From assembly GCA_017853235.1 (NCBI GenBank), contig JAFMJX010000139.1:1-5036 (forward strand): a DNA stretch of 5,036 bases, written 5' to 3'. The notes beneath the pieces were generated by a model, which saw nothing but the letters and a program-made list of their open reading frames with translations, did not search any database and was not told where the DNA came from. Both the position numbers and the translations under genes were made by a program. This document shows, piece after piece, positions 1 to 5,036 of the stretch (its first letter is position 1; every line of letters begins with the position of its first letter). Source of the stretch: Chitinophagaceae bacterium. Its GTDB lineage: Bacteria > Bacteroidota > Bacteroidia > Chitinophagales > Chitinophagaceae.

Positions 1-188
1 GTAGTATATTGACAGGTTTGGGATATGGTCATAAAAACGAAGGTGGATTTACTTATTTTTCAATCATGATTGATTTACTCAACAATCCTGGCTCCCCTTA
101 TTATGATGGTTTTAATAAAAAGCAACCTATTTTTAGAGCAGGTATAGGTTTCCCTGTAAGATTTGGATCAGCCAGCAAAAAAAAATGA
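1..188 (+). CDS. C-terminal end of a probable outer-membrane beta-barrel protein (partial)
   Basis: This is the 3' end of a gene that begins left of the window. Reading from base 3, the frame is open for 61 codons to a TGA at 186-188. The visible peptide alternates aromatic or hydrophobic residues with small ones (GLGYGHK, GGFTYFSIMIDLL), then a loop rich in N, P, G and Y, then a last strand ending GIGFPVRFG before a short SASKKK tail. A closing amphipathic strand with aromatic residues near the C-terminus is typical of outer-membrane beta-barrels in Bacteroidota, so an outer-membrane location is inferred. No signal peptide, plug domain or catalytic motif is visible because the N-terminal part is missing. 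The precise family cannot be named. The gene converges on the LOG-family gene, with 11 bp between the stops. That the frame is coding is fairly sure; the barrel assignment is tentative. Confidence 0.6.
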   Translation, partial: SILTGLGYGHKNEGGFTYFSIMIDLLNNPGSPYYDGFNKKQPIFRAGIGFPVRFGSASKKK

Positions 189-199
189 ATAAACCTTTT

Positions 200-739
200 T
201 TAAGATAGTACCTGAATTAATTCTTCCAAAGTGTTACAAACTTCAAATTGATATTGAGCACGCTCATACATGAAATCTTCTGTTTCCATTTTATTCAACA
301 ACGCAATTAATGCGTCGTAATAGCCTTCAAAATTATAAATAATTACTTTTTTGTCATGAATGCTTAGGTTGTTCCAAACCAACATTTCAAAAAGTTCATC
401 CATGGTTCCTAAACCACCAGGCAACACAATGGCTGCCTCCCCTTTATCATACAATAGCAACTTGCGTTCATGCATGTTTTCGGTTACAATTAATTCGGTT
501 AACCCCTCATGTTGCGCTTCCCATTCTAATAAAAGCTTTGGAATAATACCAATTACTTTGCCGCCATTTTTTAAACAGCCATTAGCGACTGCACCCATGA
601 TTCCTTTATTGCCGCCACCATATATTAATGTCACTTGATGCTTTGCTAATAAATTACCAAGCTGTATTGCTTGTTGCTCGTAAGCTGGATTTTTACCAGG
701 CTTTGACCCACAAAAAACAGTAACAGATTGAATTTTCAT
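200..739 (-). CDS. LOG family protein (TIGR00730-type nucleoside 5'-monophosphate phosphoribohydrolase)
   Basis: A 179-residue Rossmann-fold protein of the LOG ('lonely guy') family, often mislabelled lysine decarboxylase. Characterised members cleave the N-glycosidic bond of cytokinin riboside or purine 5'-monophosphates, giving free base plus ribose 5-phosphate, in the cytoplasm. Both family signatures are visible: the glycine-rich GGGNKGIMG at residues 41-49 and PGGLGTMDE at 107-115. The MHERK motif lies at 89-93; its Arg92 and Glu115 of the second motif are at the positions needed for activity in studied homologues. The N-terminal VTVFCGSKPG strand-turn is also typical. Length fits a complete short (type I) LOG enzyme. 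ATG at 739 is the natural start, as it opens directly on the first beta strand. No Shine-Dalgarno sequence is visible, which is usual in Bacteroidota. The gene diverges from the symporter. Whether the substrate is a cytokinin nucleotide or another purine monophosphate cannot be read from the sequence. Confidence 0.93.
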   Translation of the reverse strand: MKIQSVTVFCGSKPGKNPAYEQQAIQLGNLLAKHQVTLIYGGGNKGIMGAVANGCLKNGGKVIGIIPKLLLEWEAQHEGLTELIVTENMHERKLLLYDKGEAAIVLPGGLGTMDELFEMLVWNNLSIHDKKVIIYNFEGYYDALIALLNKMETEDFMYERAQYQFEVCNTLEELIQVLS

Positions 740-767
740 ACCAAAGAATTTATACTTAATTGCTGTT

Positions 768-775
768 CAAATATA
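768..775 (-). promoter_or_regulatory. Candidate -7 promoter element for the LOG gene
   Basis: The reverse strand reads TATATTTG here, an exact match to the Bacteroidota -7 consensus TAnnTTTG. It lies 28 bp upstream of the ATG at 739, leaving a leader of roughly 20 bases. No TTG sits at the usual -33 spacing, though a TTTG occurs 10 bp upstream (786-789). An alternative is a reverse-strand TTTG (812-815) followed after 18 bp by AATCTTTG (786-793), which has better spacing but a weaker -7 element. The call is by motif only. Confidence 0.45.
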
Positions 776-797
776 GGGGTAATTTCAAAGATTCTTA

Positions 798-805
798 TTA
801 CTTTG
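798..805 (+). promoter_or_regulatory. Candidate -7 promoter element for the symporter operon
   Basis: The forward strand reads TTACTTTG, one mismatch from the Bacteroidota -7 consensus TAnnTTTG, followed by C. Transcription would start near 810-813, about a dozen bases before the ATG at 824. That fits 824 as the symporter start and argues against the upstream in-frame ATG at 728. No convincing -33 TTG is seen at 17-19 bp spacing. The element shares an 84-bp region with the oppositely directed LOG promoter. Confidence 0.4.
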
Positions 806-823
806 CTTTATCAAATACCTACT

Positions 824-2278
824 ATGAGTGCGACCCTTTTATTTGGCTTTGTAATTGCTTATTTTTTAGTCCTTTTAGGAGTAGCTAAAATAGCCGGCAA
901 AAACAGCAATAACATGTCTTTTTTCATTGGCAATAAAAATAGCAATTGGATGCTGGTGGCATTTGGCATGATTGGAACTTCCTTAAGTGGTGTCACTTTC
1001 GTAAGTGTTCCAGGAGCAGTAACAACCGACGCTTTTCATTATTTACAAATTACTTTAGGATATTTGTTAGGATATATTGCAATAGCGTATGTTTTACTTC
1101 CTATTTACTACAAACTCAATTTAACTTCCATCTACTATTATTTGGAAAATAGATTAGGATTGGGTGCTTATAAAACGGGGGCTTCTTTTTTTATATTATC
1201 ACGCACCTTGGGTGCCACTGCCAGATTGTATTTGGTAGTAAAAACATTACAAGTATTTATATTAGACAACATGGGGGTCCCGTTTTGGGCTACCACACTT
1301 GTTATTTTAATTATGATTCTTTTATATACTTATGAGGGAGGTGTAAAAACAATTGTGTGGACAGATACCCTTCAAACCTCAGGTATGTTATTGGGATTGA
1401 TCATTTGTTCAGTTTATATTTTATCCTCACTCCACTTTTCTGTATCAGATGCTTTTGCAGCCATGGATGCAAAAGGGATATCAAATGTTTTTGATTTTAA
1501 TGTGAACAATAAATCCTTTTTTCTAAAACAAATTATAGGAGGTGCATTTGTGACACTGACTATGACAGGATTAGATCAGGAAATGATGCAAAAAAACATT
1601 TCGGTGAAAACCTTGAAAGATGCTCAAAAAAACATGGTAACTATTGGCTTTACCATGTTGCTCGCAATTAGTTTGTTTTTGTTTTTAGGGGGATTACTTA
1701 ATTTATATGCTGCACAAAATAATGTTACTGCTGTAGGTGATAGTTTATTTCCTACCCTAGCTTTGACACATATGCCTCCCTACATTTCTATCATATTTAT
1801 TCTAGCCTTAATTTCGGCTTTGTTTCCAAGTGCAGATGGAGCTATTACCGCACTTACATCTAGTTTTTGCATTGATATATTAGGCATGCAAAAACAAGCG
1901 GATTGGGAAGAAGCAAAAAGAAAAAAAATAAGACAAAGAGTACATTTAAGTTTTGCATTCATTTTTTTACTCTTAGTACTCGTTTTTAAATGGATCGACA
2001 ATAAGAGTATTATAGATTTAATCTTAAAAATTGCTTCCTATACTTATGGACCTTTATTAGGTTTATTTGCTTTTGGTATCCTAACAAAAAGAACCATCAA
2101 AGATCAATGGGCATTTTTACCTTGTTTTATAGCACCCCTTCTGTGTTTATTACTGGATAACCTGCAACCAATATTGTTTGGCAATTTTAGAATTGGTCAA
2201 GAATTATTGATCATCAATGGTTTATTTACTTTTATAGGTTTGTGGTTCATTTCATCCTCCAATAGCGAAAAAAAATAG
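824..2278 (+). CDS. Sodium:solute symporter (SSS family)
   Basis: A 484-residue integral inner-membrane protein that should couple Na+ entry to uptake of an unidentified solute. It has many long hydrophobic segments, consistent with the 13 or so helices of SSS carriers (LeuT fold). Family signatures seen: GTSLSGVTFVSVPG at 51-64 in the first core helix, LTSIYYYLENRLG at 100-112, YEGGVKTIVWTDTLQ at 170-184, DQEMMQKNISVKTLKDAQKN at 251-270, and SADGAITALTSSFCIDIL at 336-353, whose adjacent hydroxyl residues (T345, S346, S347) match the region of the Na2-site serines known from vSGLT. The reading frame is open further upstream to an ATG at 728, but that would overlap the LOG gene by 12 bp, span both candidate promoters and add 32 residues unlike the family; MSATLLFGFVIAYF is a normal SSS beginning. 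Substrate (sugar, amino acid, sialic acid or other) cannot be assigned. It heads a tight forward gene cluster. Confidence 0.93.
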   Translation: MSATLLFGFVIAYFLVLLGVAKIAGKNSNNMSFFIGNKNSNWMLVAFGMIGTSLSGVTFVSVPGAVTTDAFHYLQITLGYLLGYIAIAYVLLPIYYKLNLTSIYYYLENRLGLGAYKTGASFFILSRTLGATARLYLVVKTLQVFILDNMGVPFWATTLVILIMILLYTYEGGVKTIVWTDTLQTSGMLLGLIICSVYILSSLHFSVSDAFAAMDAKGISNVFDFNVNNKSFFLKQIIGGAFVTLTMTGLDQEMMQKNISVKTLKDAQKNMVTIGFTMLLAISLFLFLGGLLNLYAAQNNVTAVGDSLFPTLALTHMPPYISIIFILALISALFPSADGAITALTSSFCIDILGMQKQADWEEAKRKKIRQRVHLSFAFIFLLLVLVFKWIDNKSIIDLILKIASYTYGPLLGLFAFGILTKRTIKDQWAFLPCFIAPLLCLLLDNLQPILFGNFRIGQELLIINGLFTFIGLWFISSSNSEKK

Positions 2279-2285
2279 AACTTTG
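2278..2285 (+). promoter_or_regulatory. Possible weak internal -7 element before the methyltransferase
   Basis: GAACTTTG resembles the Bacteroidota TAnnTTTG element (T1 mismatched) and is followed by CGC and then ATG at 2289. TTTGC just before a start codon is a familiar arrangement in this phylum and would give a leaderless or nearly leaderless transcript. There is no TTG at -33 spacing, so chance is quite possible in such AT-rich sequence. Confidence 0.2.
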
Positions 2286-2288
2286 CGC

Positions 2289-2927
2289 ATGGATTTTATC
2301 AACCCTCTAGCAAATGAGTATTGTGCACAATTTAGCAATAGTACTCCCTCTTTTTTAAGAGACATGTACGAGGCCACTTTGGCATCCCACCCCCATGCAC
2401 ATTTACAAAGTAGTTGGACGCAAGGAGGATTTTTAGCTTTTTTAAGTCAAATAATGGCGCCAAAACGAATCTTGGAAATTGGTACTTTTACTGGTTTTAG
2501 CACTTTATGTTTGGTAGAAGGATTAACATCTGAGGGTGAAATGCATACCATCGAATTAAGAGCACAAGATGCACAAACTGCAAAAAATAATTTTACTAAA
2601 TTAGCTCCCAATAAAAATATAACATTGCATCAAGGGGATGCCAAGGAAATACTTCCTCCATTAAATGGACCATGGGACATGGTATTCATTGATGCAGACA
2701 AAACAAGTTATATAGATTACTACACTATTGTACTGCCTCAGCTAAACAAGAACGGCATCATCATTGTTGACAATGTTTTATTTCATGGAGATGTTTTGCA
2801 AGATACAGTAACAGGAAAAAGTGCGAAAGCAATACAAGCGTTTAATGAATATGTTGCCAACGATACCTCTACACAACAAGTCATGTTAACAGTTCGTGAT
2901 GGATTAACTTTAATTAGAAAAAAATAA
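2289..2927 (+). CDS. Class I SAM-dependent, divalent-metal O-methyltransferase (Methyltransf_3 / CCoAOMT-like)
   Basis: A 212-residue cytosolic enzyme expected to move a methyl group from S-adenosylmethionine to a hydroxyl. SAM motif I is RILEIGTFTGF at 60-70, with the acidic residue ending the second strand at E89 (MHTIEL) and GDAKE at 116-120. The metal site of this family is intact: D135 in FIDADK and D161-N162 in VDNVLFHGD. Their 26-residue separation equals that of D163 and D189-N190 in plant caffeoyl-CoA O-methyltransferase, and K138 occupies the conserved lysine position after DAD. A TTG at 2283 is in frame, but ATG at 2289 gives the normal family start. The gap from the symporter stop is 10 bp, and the TAA overlaps the next ATG by one base (TAATG), implying translational coupling. 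The substrate is unknown. Bacterial relatives include TrmR (YrrM), which methylates 5-hydroxyuridine in tRNA, as well as catechol and phenylpropanoid enzymes. Confidence 0.93.
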   Translation: MDFINPLANEYCAQFSNSTPSFLRDMYEATLASHPHAHLQSSWTQGGFLAFLSQIMAPKRILEIGTFTGFSTLCLVEGLTSEGEMHTIELRAQDAQTAKNNFTKLAPNKNITLHQGDAKEILPPLNGPWDMVFIDADKTSYIDYYTIVLPQLNKNGIIIVDNVLFHGDVLQDTVTGKSAKAIQAFNEYVANDTSTQQVMLTVRDGLTLIRKK

Positions 2928-4195
2928 TGATGCTCCCTTTTAAAAAATATATTGTACGTTATTTCATATTGACAGGTATCATGTTATGGATACCACAATT
3001 AATACTTGCTCAAAAATTACCTGCTAAAACAACTACGCTCATTTATATCGATCAATACAAGGATATCGCTGTTGCCGAAATGAAACGCACTGGAATACCT
3101 GCTTCAATTACACTGGCTCAAGGTATTATCGAATCCAACAGCGGAGAAAGTAATTTGGCTGCTAATTTTAATAATCATTTTGGAATCAAATGCAAATCGG
3201 ATTGGAAAGGCGAAACTACCTATCAAGATGATGACACCAAACAAGAATGTTTTAGAGTATACCCAAGTGCTCTTTATTCTTATATAGATCATTCTAACTT
3301 CATTAAAACCCGTCCTAATTATGCTCCACTATTTGAATTAGATCCTGTGGATGATTCGGCATGGGCTTATGGTTTAAAAAAAGCTGGATATGCAACCGCC
3401 ATTGATTATCCTAAAAAGCTTTTAAAAGTAATTGATGATTACGAATTGTCCCAATATAACTTTCCAGAGTTAGAGAACGAAAAAGACAGCAGTGAAAATT
3501 TAGCTGCTCTGCATTCAGATACTCCTAAGCCCAAAATAACACTCCCTAAAAAAGATACCATCATCAAGGATACTTTGATTAAGGAAACTTTGAACAAGGA
3601 TTCTGGCATCACAAACGAAAAGGCACTTCCCACTATTAATAAAGTTTCAGGTATCCAACAACCAAGCTCTAACAATACAAGTACCCCCGTTGCGATCAAT
3701 AGTGTAAGTAGTATAAAAACAAACATAAAAGACACTTCCATCAAAACTATCAATCCCGCATTACAAGAAACCTCTAAAAAATCAGAGACTTCATCTGAAA
3801 CGAAAGCAAAAGATAAATATCCAAATAAACTATTTAAAATCAATCAAGTGCCAGTGATATGGGCAACAAAAGGAACATCTTATTTGCAAATTGCTAAAGA
3901 ACACAATATTCCTTTGTATAAAATTTTTAAATACAACGATATTCCTGAATCAGATTTAATCAACCAAAGTCAACTCATTTTTTTAGCAGCAAAAAAGAAA
4001 GAAGGTGCAACTACATTTCATACTATTCAAAAAGGAGAAACTTTGCATGAGATAAGCCAGGAAGAAGGAATACAATTGTCTTTGTTAAAATTATACAATC
4101 CTTCCATCCAACAAGACTCTTTAAAAATAGGCTCTCAATTATTATTAATACAACCCAAAGAGTCGAAAAGTAAAATCGTACTCAATAAAAAATAA
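2927..4195 (+). CDS. Secreted glucosaminidase (GH73) with two C-terminal LysM domains
   Basis: A 422-residue exported peptidoglycan hydrolase, expected to cut N-acetylglucosaminyl bonds in the wall, for example during growth or division. Residues 1-28 form a signal peptide (basic start, hydrophobic core, likely cut after LILA). The catalytic domain spans about 37-175: E69 in AQGIIESNSGESNLA is the expected general acid, followed by FGIKC, a D-rich turn and ECFRVY. Cys89 and Cys108 could form a disulfide in the periplasm. Residues about 180-300 are a low-complexity linker rich in K, S, T and N. Two LysM modules follow at about 308-353 and 363-408, the second being the more canonical (HTIQKGETLHEISQEEGI); they should anchor the enzyme to glycan. 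Start could be ATG 2927 or the adjacent ATG 2930. It overlaps the methyltransferase stop by one base and precedes hpt by 5 bp. Fold and role are secure; the exact cell-cycle role is unknown. Confidence 0.92.
   Translation: MMLPFKKYIVRYFILTGIMLWIPQLILAQKLPAKTTTLIYIDQYKDIAVAEMKRTGIPASITLAQGIIESNSGESNLAANFNNHFGIKCKSDWKGETTYQDDDTKQECFRVYPSALYSYIDHSNFIKTRPNYAPLFELDPVDDSAWAYGLKKAGYATAIDYPKKLLKVIDDYELSQYNFPELENEKDSSENLAALHSDTPKPKITLPKKDTIIKDTLIKETLNKDSGITNEKALPTINKVSGIQQPSSNNTSTPVAINSVSSIKTNIKDTSIKTINPALQETSKKSETSSETKAKDKYPNKLFKINQVPVIWATKGTSYLQIAKEHNIPLYKIFKYNDIPESDLINQSQLIFLAAKKKEGATTFHTIQKGETLHEISQEEGIQLSLLKLYNPSIQQDSLKIGSQLLLIQPKESKSKIVLNKK
3551..3610 (+). repeat. Four degenerate 15-bp tandem repeats coding a K(D/E)(T/S)xx linker motif
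   Basis: Within the glucosaminidase linker, residues 209-228 read KDTII, KDTLI, KETLN, KDSGI: four consecutive five-residue units in frame. The DNA units (beginning aaagatacc, aaggatact, aaggaaact, aaggattct) are similar but diverged, so this is an old expansion. A looser echo, IKDTSIKT, lies at residues 267-274. It is probably just flexible spacer between the catalytic domain and the LysM modules. Confidence 0.6.
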
Positions 4196-4200
4196 AAAAA

Positions 4201-4734
4201 ATGGAAACAGTTTCAATTCTTGATAAACAATTTGTGCCCTATTTATCTGCTGAAGAAATTCAAGAAAAAGTAGCTTTACTAGCACAACAGTTCAACCAAG
4301 AATATGCAGGCAAAAAGCCTCTATTTTTATCTATTCTCAATGGCTCTTTTTTATTTACTGCAGATCTTTTTAAAAAATTAACTATAGACGCTGAAGTATG
4401 TTTTGTAAAACTAGCTTCCTACAAAGGTGTAAGTTCCACGGGTAATGTCATCACTGCTATTGGTTTAGATACCAATTTAAAGGATAGACATGTGATCATT
4501 TTAGAAGATATTATTGATACAGGTAAAACCTTACATCACTTTTTGCCACAGCTTCAATCCTTACAAGTAGCATCCTTAAAAATTGCAGTCTTATTAAATA
4601 AAACAGAAGCATTAGCCTATCCTGTAAAAGTGGATTACGCATGCTTTGACATACCAAATAAATTTGTAGTAGGTTATGGATTAGACTACGACGGATTGGG
4701 ACGCAACTACGATGCAATTTATCAATTAAAATAA
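4201..4734 (+). CDS. hpt: Hypoxanthine phosphoribosyltransferase
   Basis: A 177-residue cytosolic purine-salvage enzyme that joins hypoxanthine (and often guanine) to PRPP to give IMP or GMP plus pyrophosphate. The PRPP loop VIILEDIIDTGKTL is at 98-111, with E102, D103 and the catalytic base D106 aligned to E133, D134 and D137 of human HPRT. Purine-site residues follow at the same constant offset of 31: K134 (human K165), F155 and V156 (F186, V187), D162 (D193) and R168 (R199). The flexible-loop Ser-Tyr pair is S73-Y74, and the pyrophosphate-binding turn is LNGS at 46-49, with Asn where the human enzyme has Lys. Length is normal for a bacterial enzyme. The ATG follows an A-rich run rather than a Shine-Dalgarno sequence, 5 bp after the glucosaminidase stop, so it probably lies in the same transcript. 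It converges on dnaJ. Confidence 0.96.
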   Translation: METVSILDKQFVPYLSAEEIQEKVALLAQQFNQEYAGKKPLFLSILNGSFLFTADLFKKLTIDAEVCFVKLASYKGVSSTGNVITAIGLDTNLKDRHVIILEDIIDTGKTLHHFLPQLQSLQVASLKIAVLLNKTEALAYPVKVDYACFDIPNKFVVGYGLDYDGLGRNYDAIYQLK

Positions 4735-4742
4735 AGGGCTAA

Positions 4743-5036
4743 TTATCTGAAAGCCTCTTTAACGCGATCGTAAAAACTCTTTTCCCCTTTTACTGGCTTT
4801 GGTTTAAAGTTTTCACTTTCTTGCATTTTCTCCAACGCTATTTTTTCCTCTTCAGTGACATTTTGAGGCGTCCAAACATTTACATGAATTAGTTGGTCTC
4901 CTTTAGAATAGCCTTGAACTTCAGGGAAACCTTTTCCCTTTAATCTGAATATTTTTCCACTTTGGGTTCCTGCTGGAATTTTTATTTTTGCTCTACCATC
5001 AATTGTAGGCACTTCTACATTGGTTCCAAAAATGGC
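4743..5036 (-). CDS. dnaJ: Chaperone protein DnaJ, C-terminal part (partial)
   Basis: The last 97 codons and stop of a reverse-strand gene that continues past the right edge. The frame is open to base 5036 and begins AIFGTNVEVPTIDGRAKIKI; the GTG at 5010-5012 is an internal valine, not a start. The sequence is the second C-terminal substrate-binding beta domain of DnaJ (Hsp40): VPTIDGRAKIKIPAGTQSG, then FRLKGKGFPEVQGYSKGDQLIHVNVWTP, and an acidic/basic helical tail (VTEEEKIALEKMQESENF) for the dimerisation region. DnaJ delivers unfolded clients to DnaK and stimulates its ATPase in the cytosol. The J domain, G/F region and zinc-binding CXXCXGXG repeats would lie outside the window, so a CbpA-type paralogue is not formally excluded. 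The gene ends 8 bp from the hpt stop, and no strong terminator hairpin is seen between them. Confidence 0.93.
   Translation of the reverse strand, partial: AIFGTNVEVPTIDGRAKIKIPAGTQSGKIFRLKGKGFPEVQGYSKGDQLIHVNVWTPQNVTEEEKIALEKMQESENFKPKPVKGEKSFYDRVKEAFR

Noticed and set aside
177..201. A-run and T-run between the barrel gene and the LOG gene as a bidirectional terminator
   Set aside because: The run of A (177-185) and of T (196-201) could pair only as a weak A:T stem without a GC core, so I do not call it a terminator.
360..638. Forward open frame of 92 codons inside the LOG gene
   Set aside because: It lies antisense to a clearly conserved LOG-family gene and its translation shows no domain-like pattern; it is a shadow frame.
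3439..3843. Reverse open frame of 134 codons opposite the glucosaminidase linker
   Set aside because: The hydrophobic-looking product is what the reverse complement of a K/S/T/N-rich linker gives. No promoter or family resemblance is seen, and the forward frame is well supported.
5010..5012. GTG as the start of a short 89-residue protein
   Set aside because: The frame stays open to the window edge and the residues upstream (AIFGTNVE) continue the DnaJ C-terminal domain, so this is an internal valine.
1..5036. A new defence, mobile or biosynthetic system
   Set aside because: Every substantial frame on the coding strands belongs to a recognisable household family or is a partial end of one. 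No integrase, transposase, direct-repeat array, toxin-antitoxin pair or tRNA was found on either strand.

Overview
The window looks like ordinary chromosome of a member of the Bacteroidota, most likely near the Chitinophagaceae; the family placement is inference. The DNA is AT-rich, starts lack clear Shine-Dalgarno sequences, TAnnTTTG-type -7 promoter elements are visible, and the proteins look Bacteroidota-like: a barrel-like C-terminus, a glucosaminidase-LysM protein with a K/S/T-rich linker, and an SSS symporter.

Layout, left to right. Positions 1-188 hold the 3' end of a forward gene whose C-terminus resembles an outer-membrane beta-barrel. It converges, with 11 bp between stops, on a reverse-strand LOG-family (TIGR00730-type) nucleoside monophosphate phosphoribohydrolase at 200-739. 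An 84-bp divergent intergenic region (740-823) carries candidate promoters for both directions. Then four forward genes are packed tightly: a sodium:solute symporter (824-2278), a class I divalent-metal O-methyltransferase (2289-2927), a secreted glucosaminidase with two LysM domains (2927-4195, sharing one base with the methyltransferase stop) and hypoxanthine phosphoribosyltransferase (4201-4734). Gaps of 10, -1 and 5 bp suggest co-transcription, possibly with an extra start just before the methyltransferase. The reverse-strand 3' end of dnaJ (4743-5036) converges on hpt with an 8-bp gap and runs off the right edge.

The genes do not form one pathway. LOG and Hpt both act on nucleotides and phosphoribosyl chemistry (purine salvage and nucleotide hydrolysis), the glucosaminidase remodels peptidoglycan, the symporter imports an unknown solute with Na+, and DnaJ is a chaperone. 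This reads as a housekeeping cluster. I see no RNA gene, CRISPR array, insertion sequence, phage gene or defence system, no intergenic stretch over 300 bases, and no convincing evidence of a previously undescribed system. The most useful points for a second look are the corrected symporter start, the unassigned methyltransferase substrate, the co-transcription of unrelated functions, and a small in-frame tandem repeat in the glucosaminidase linker.
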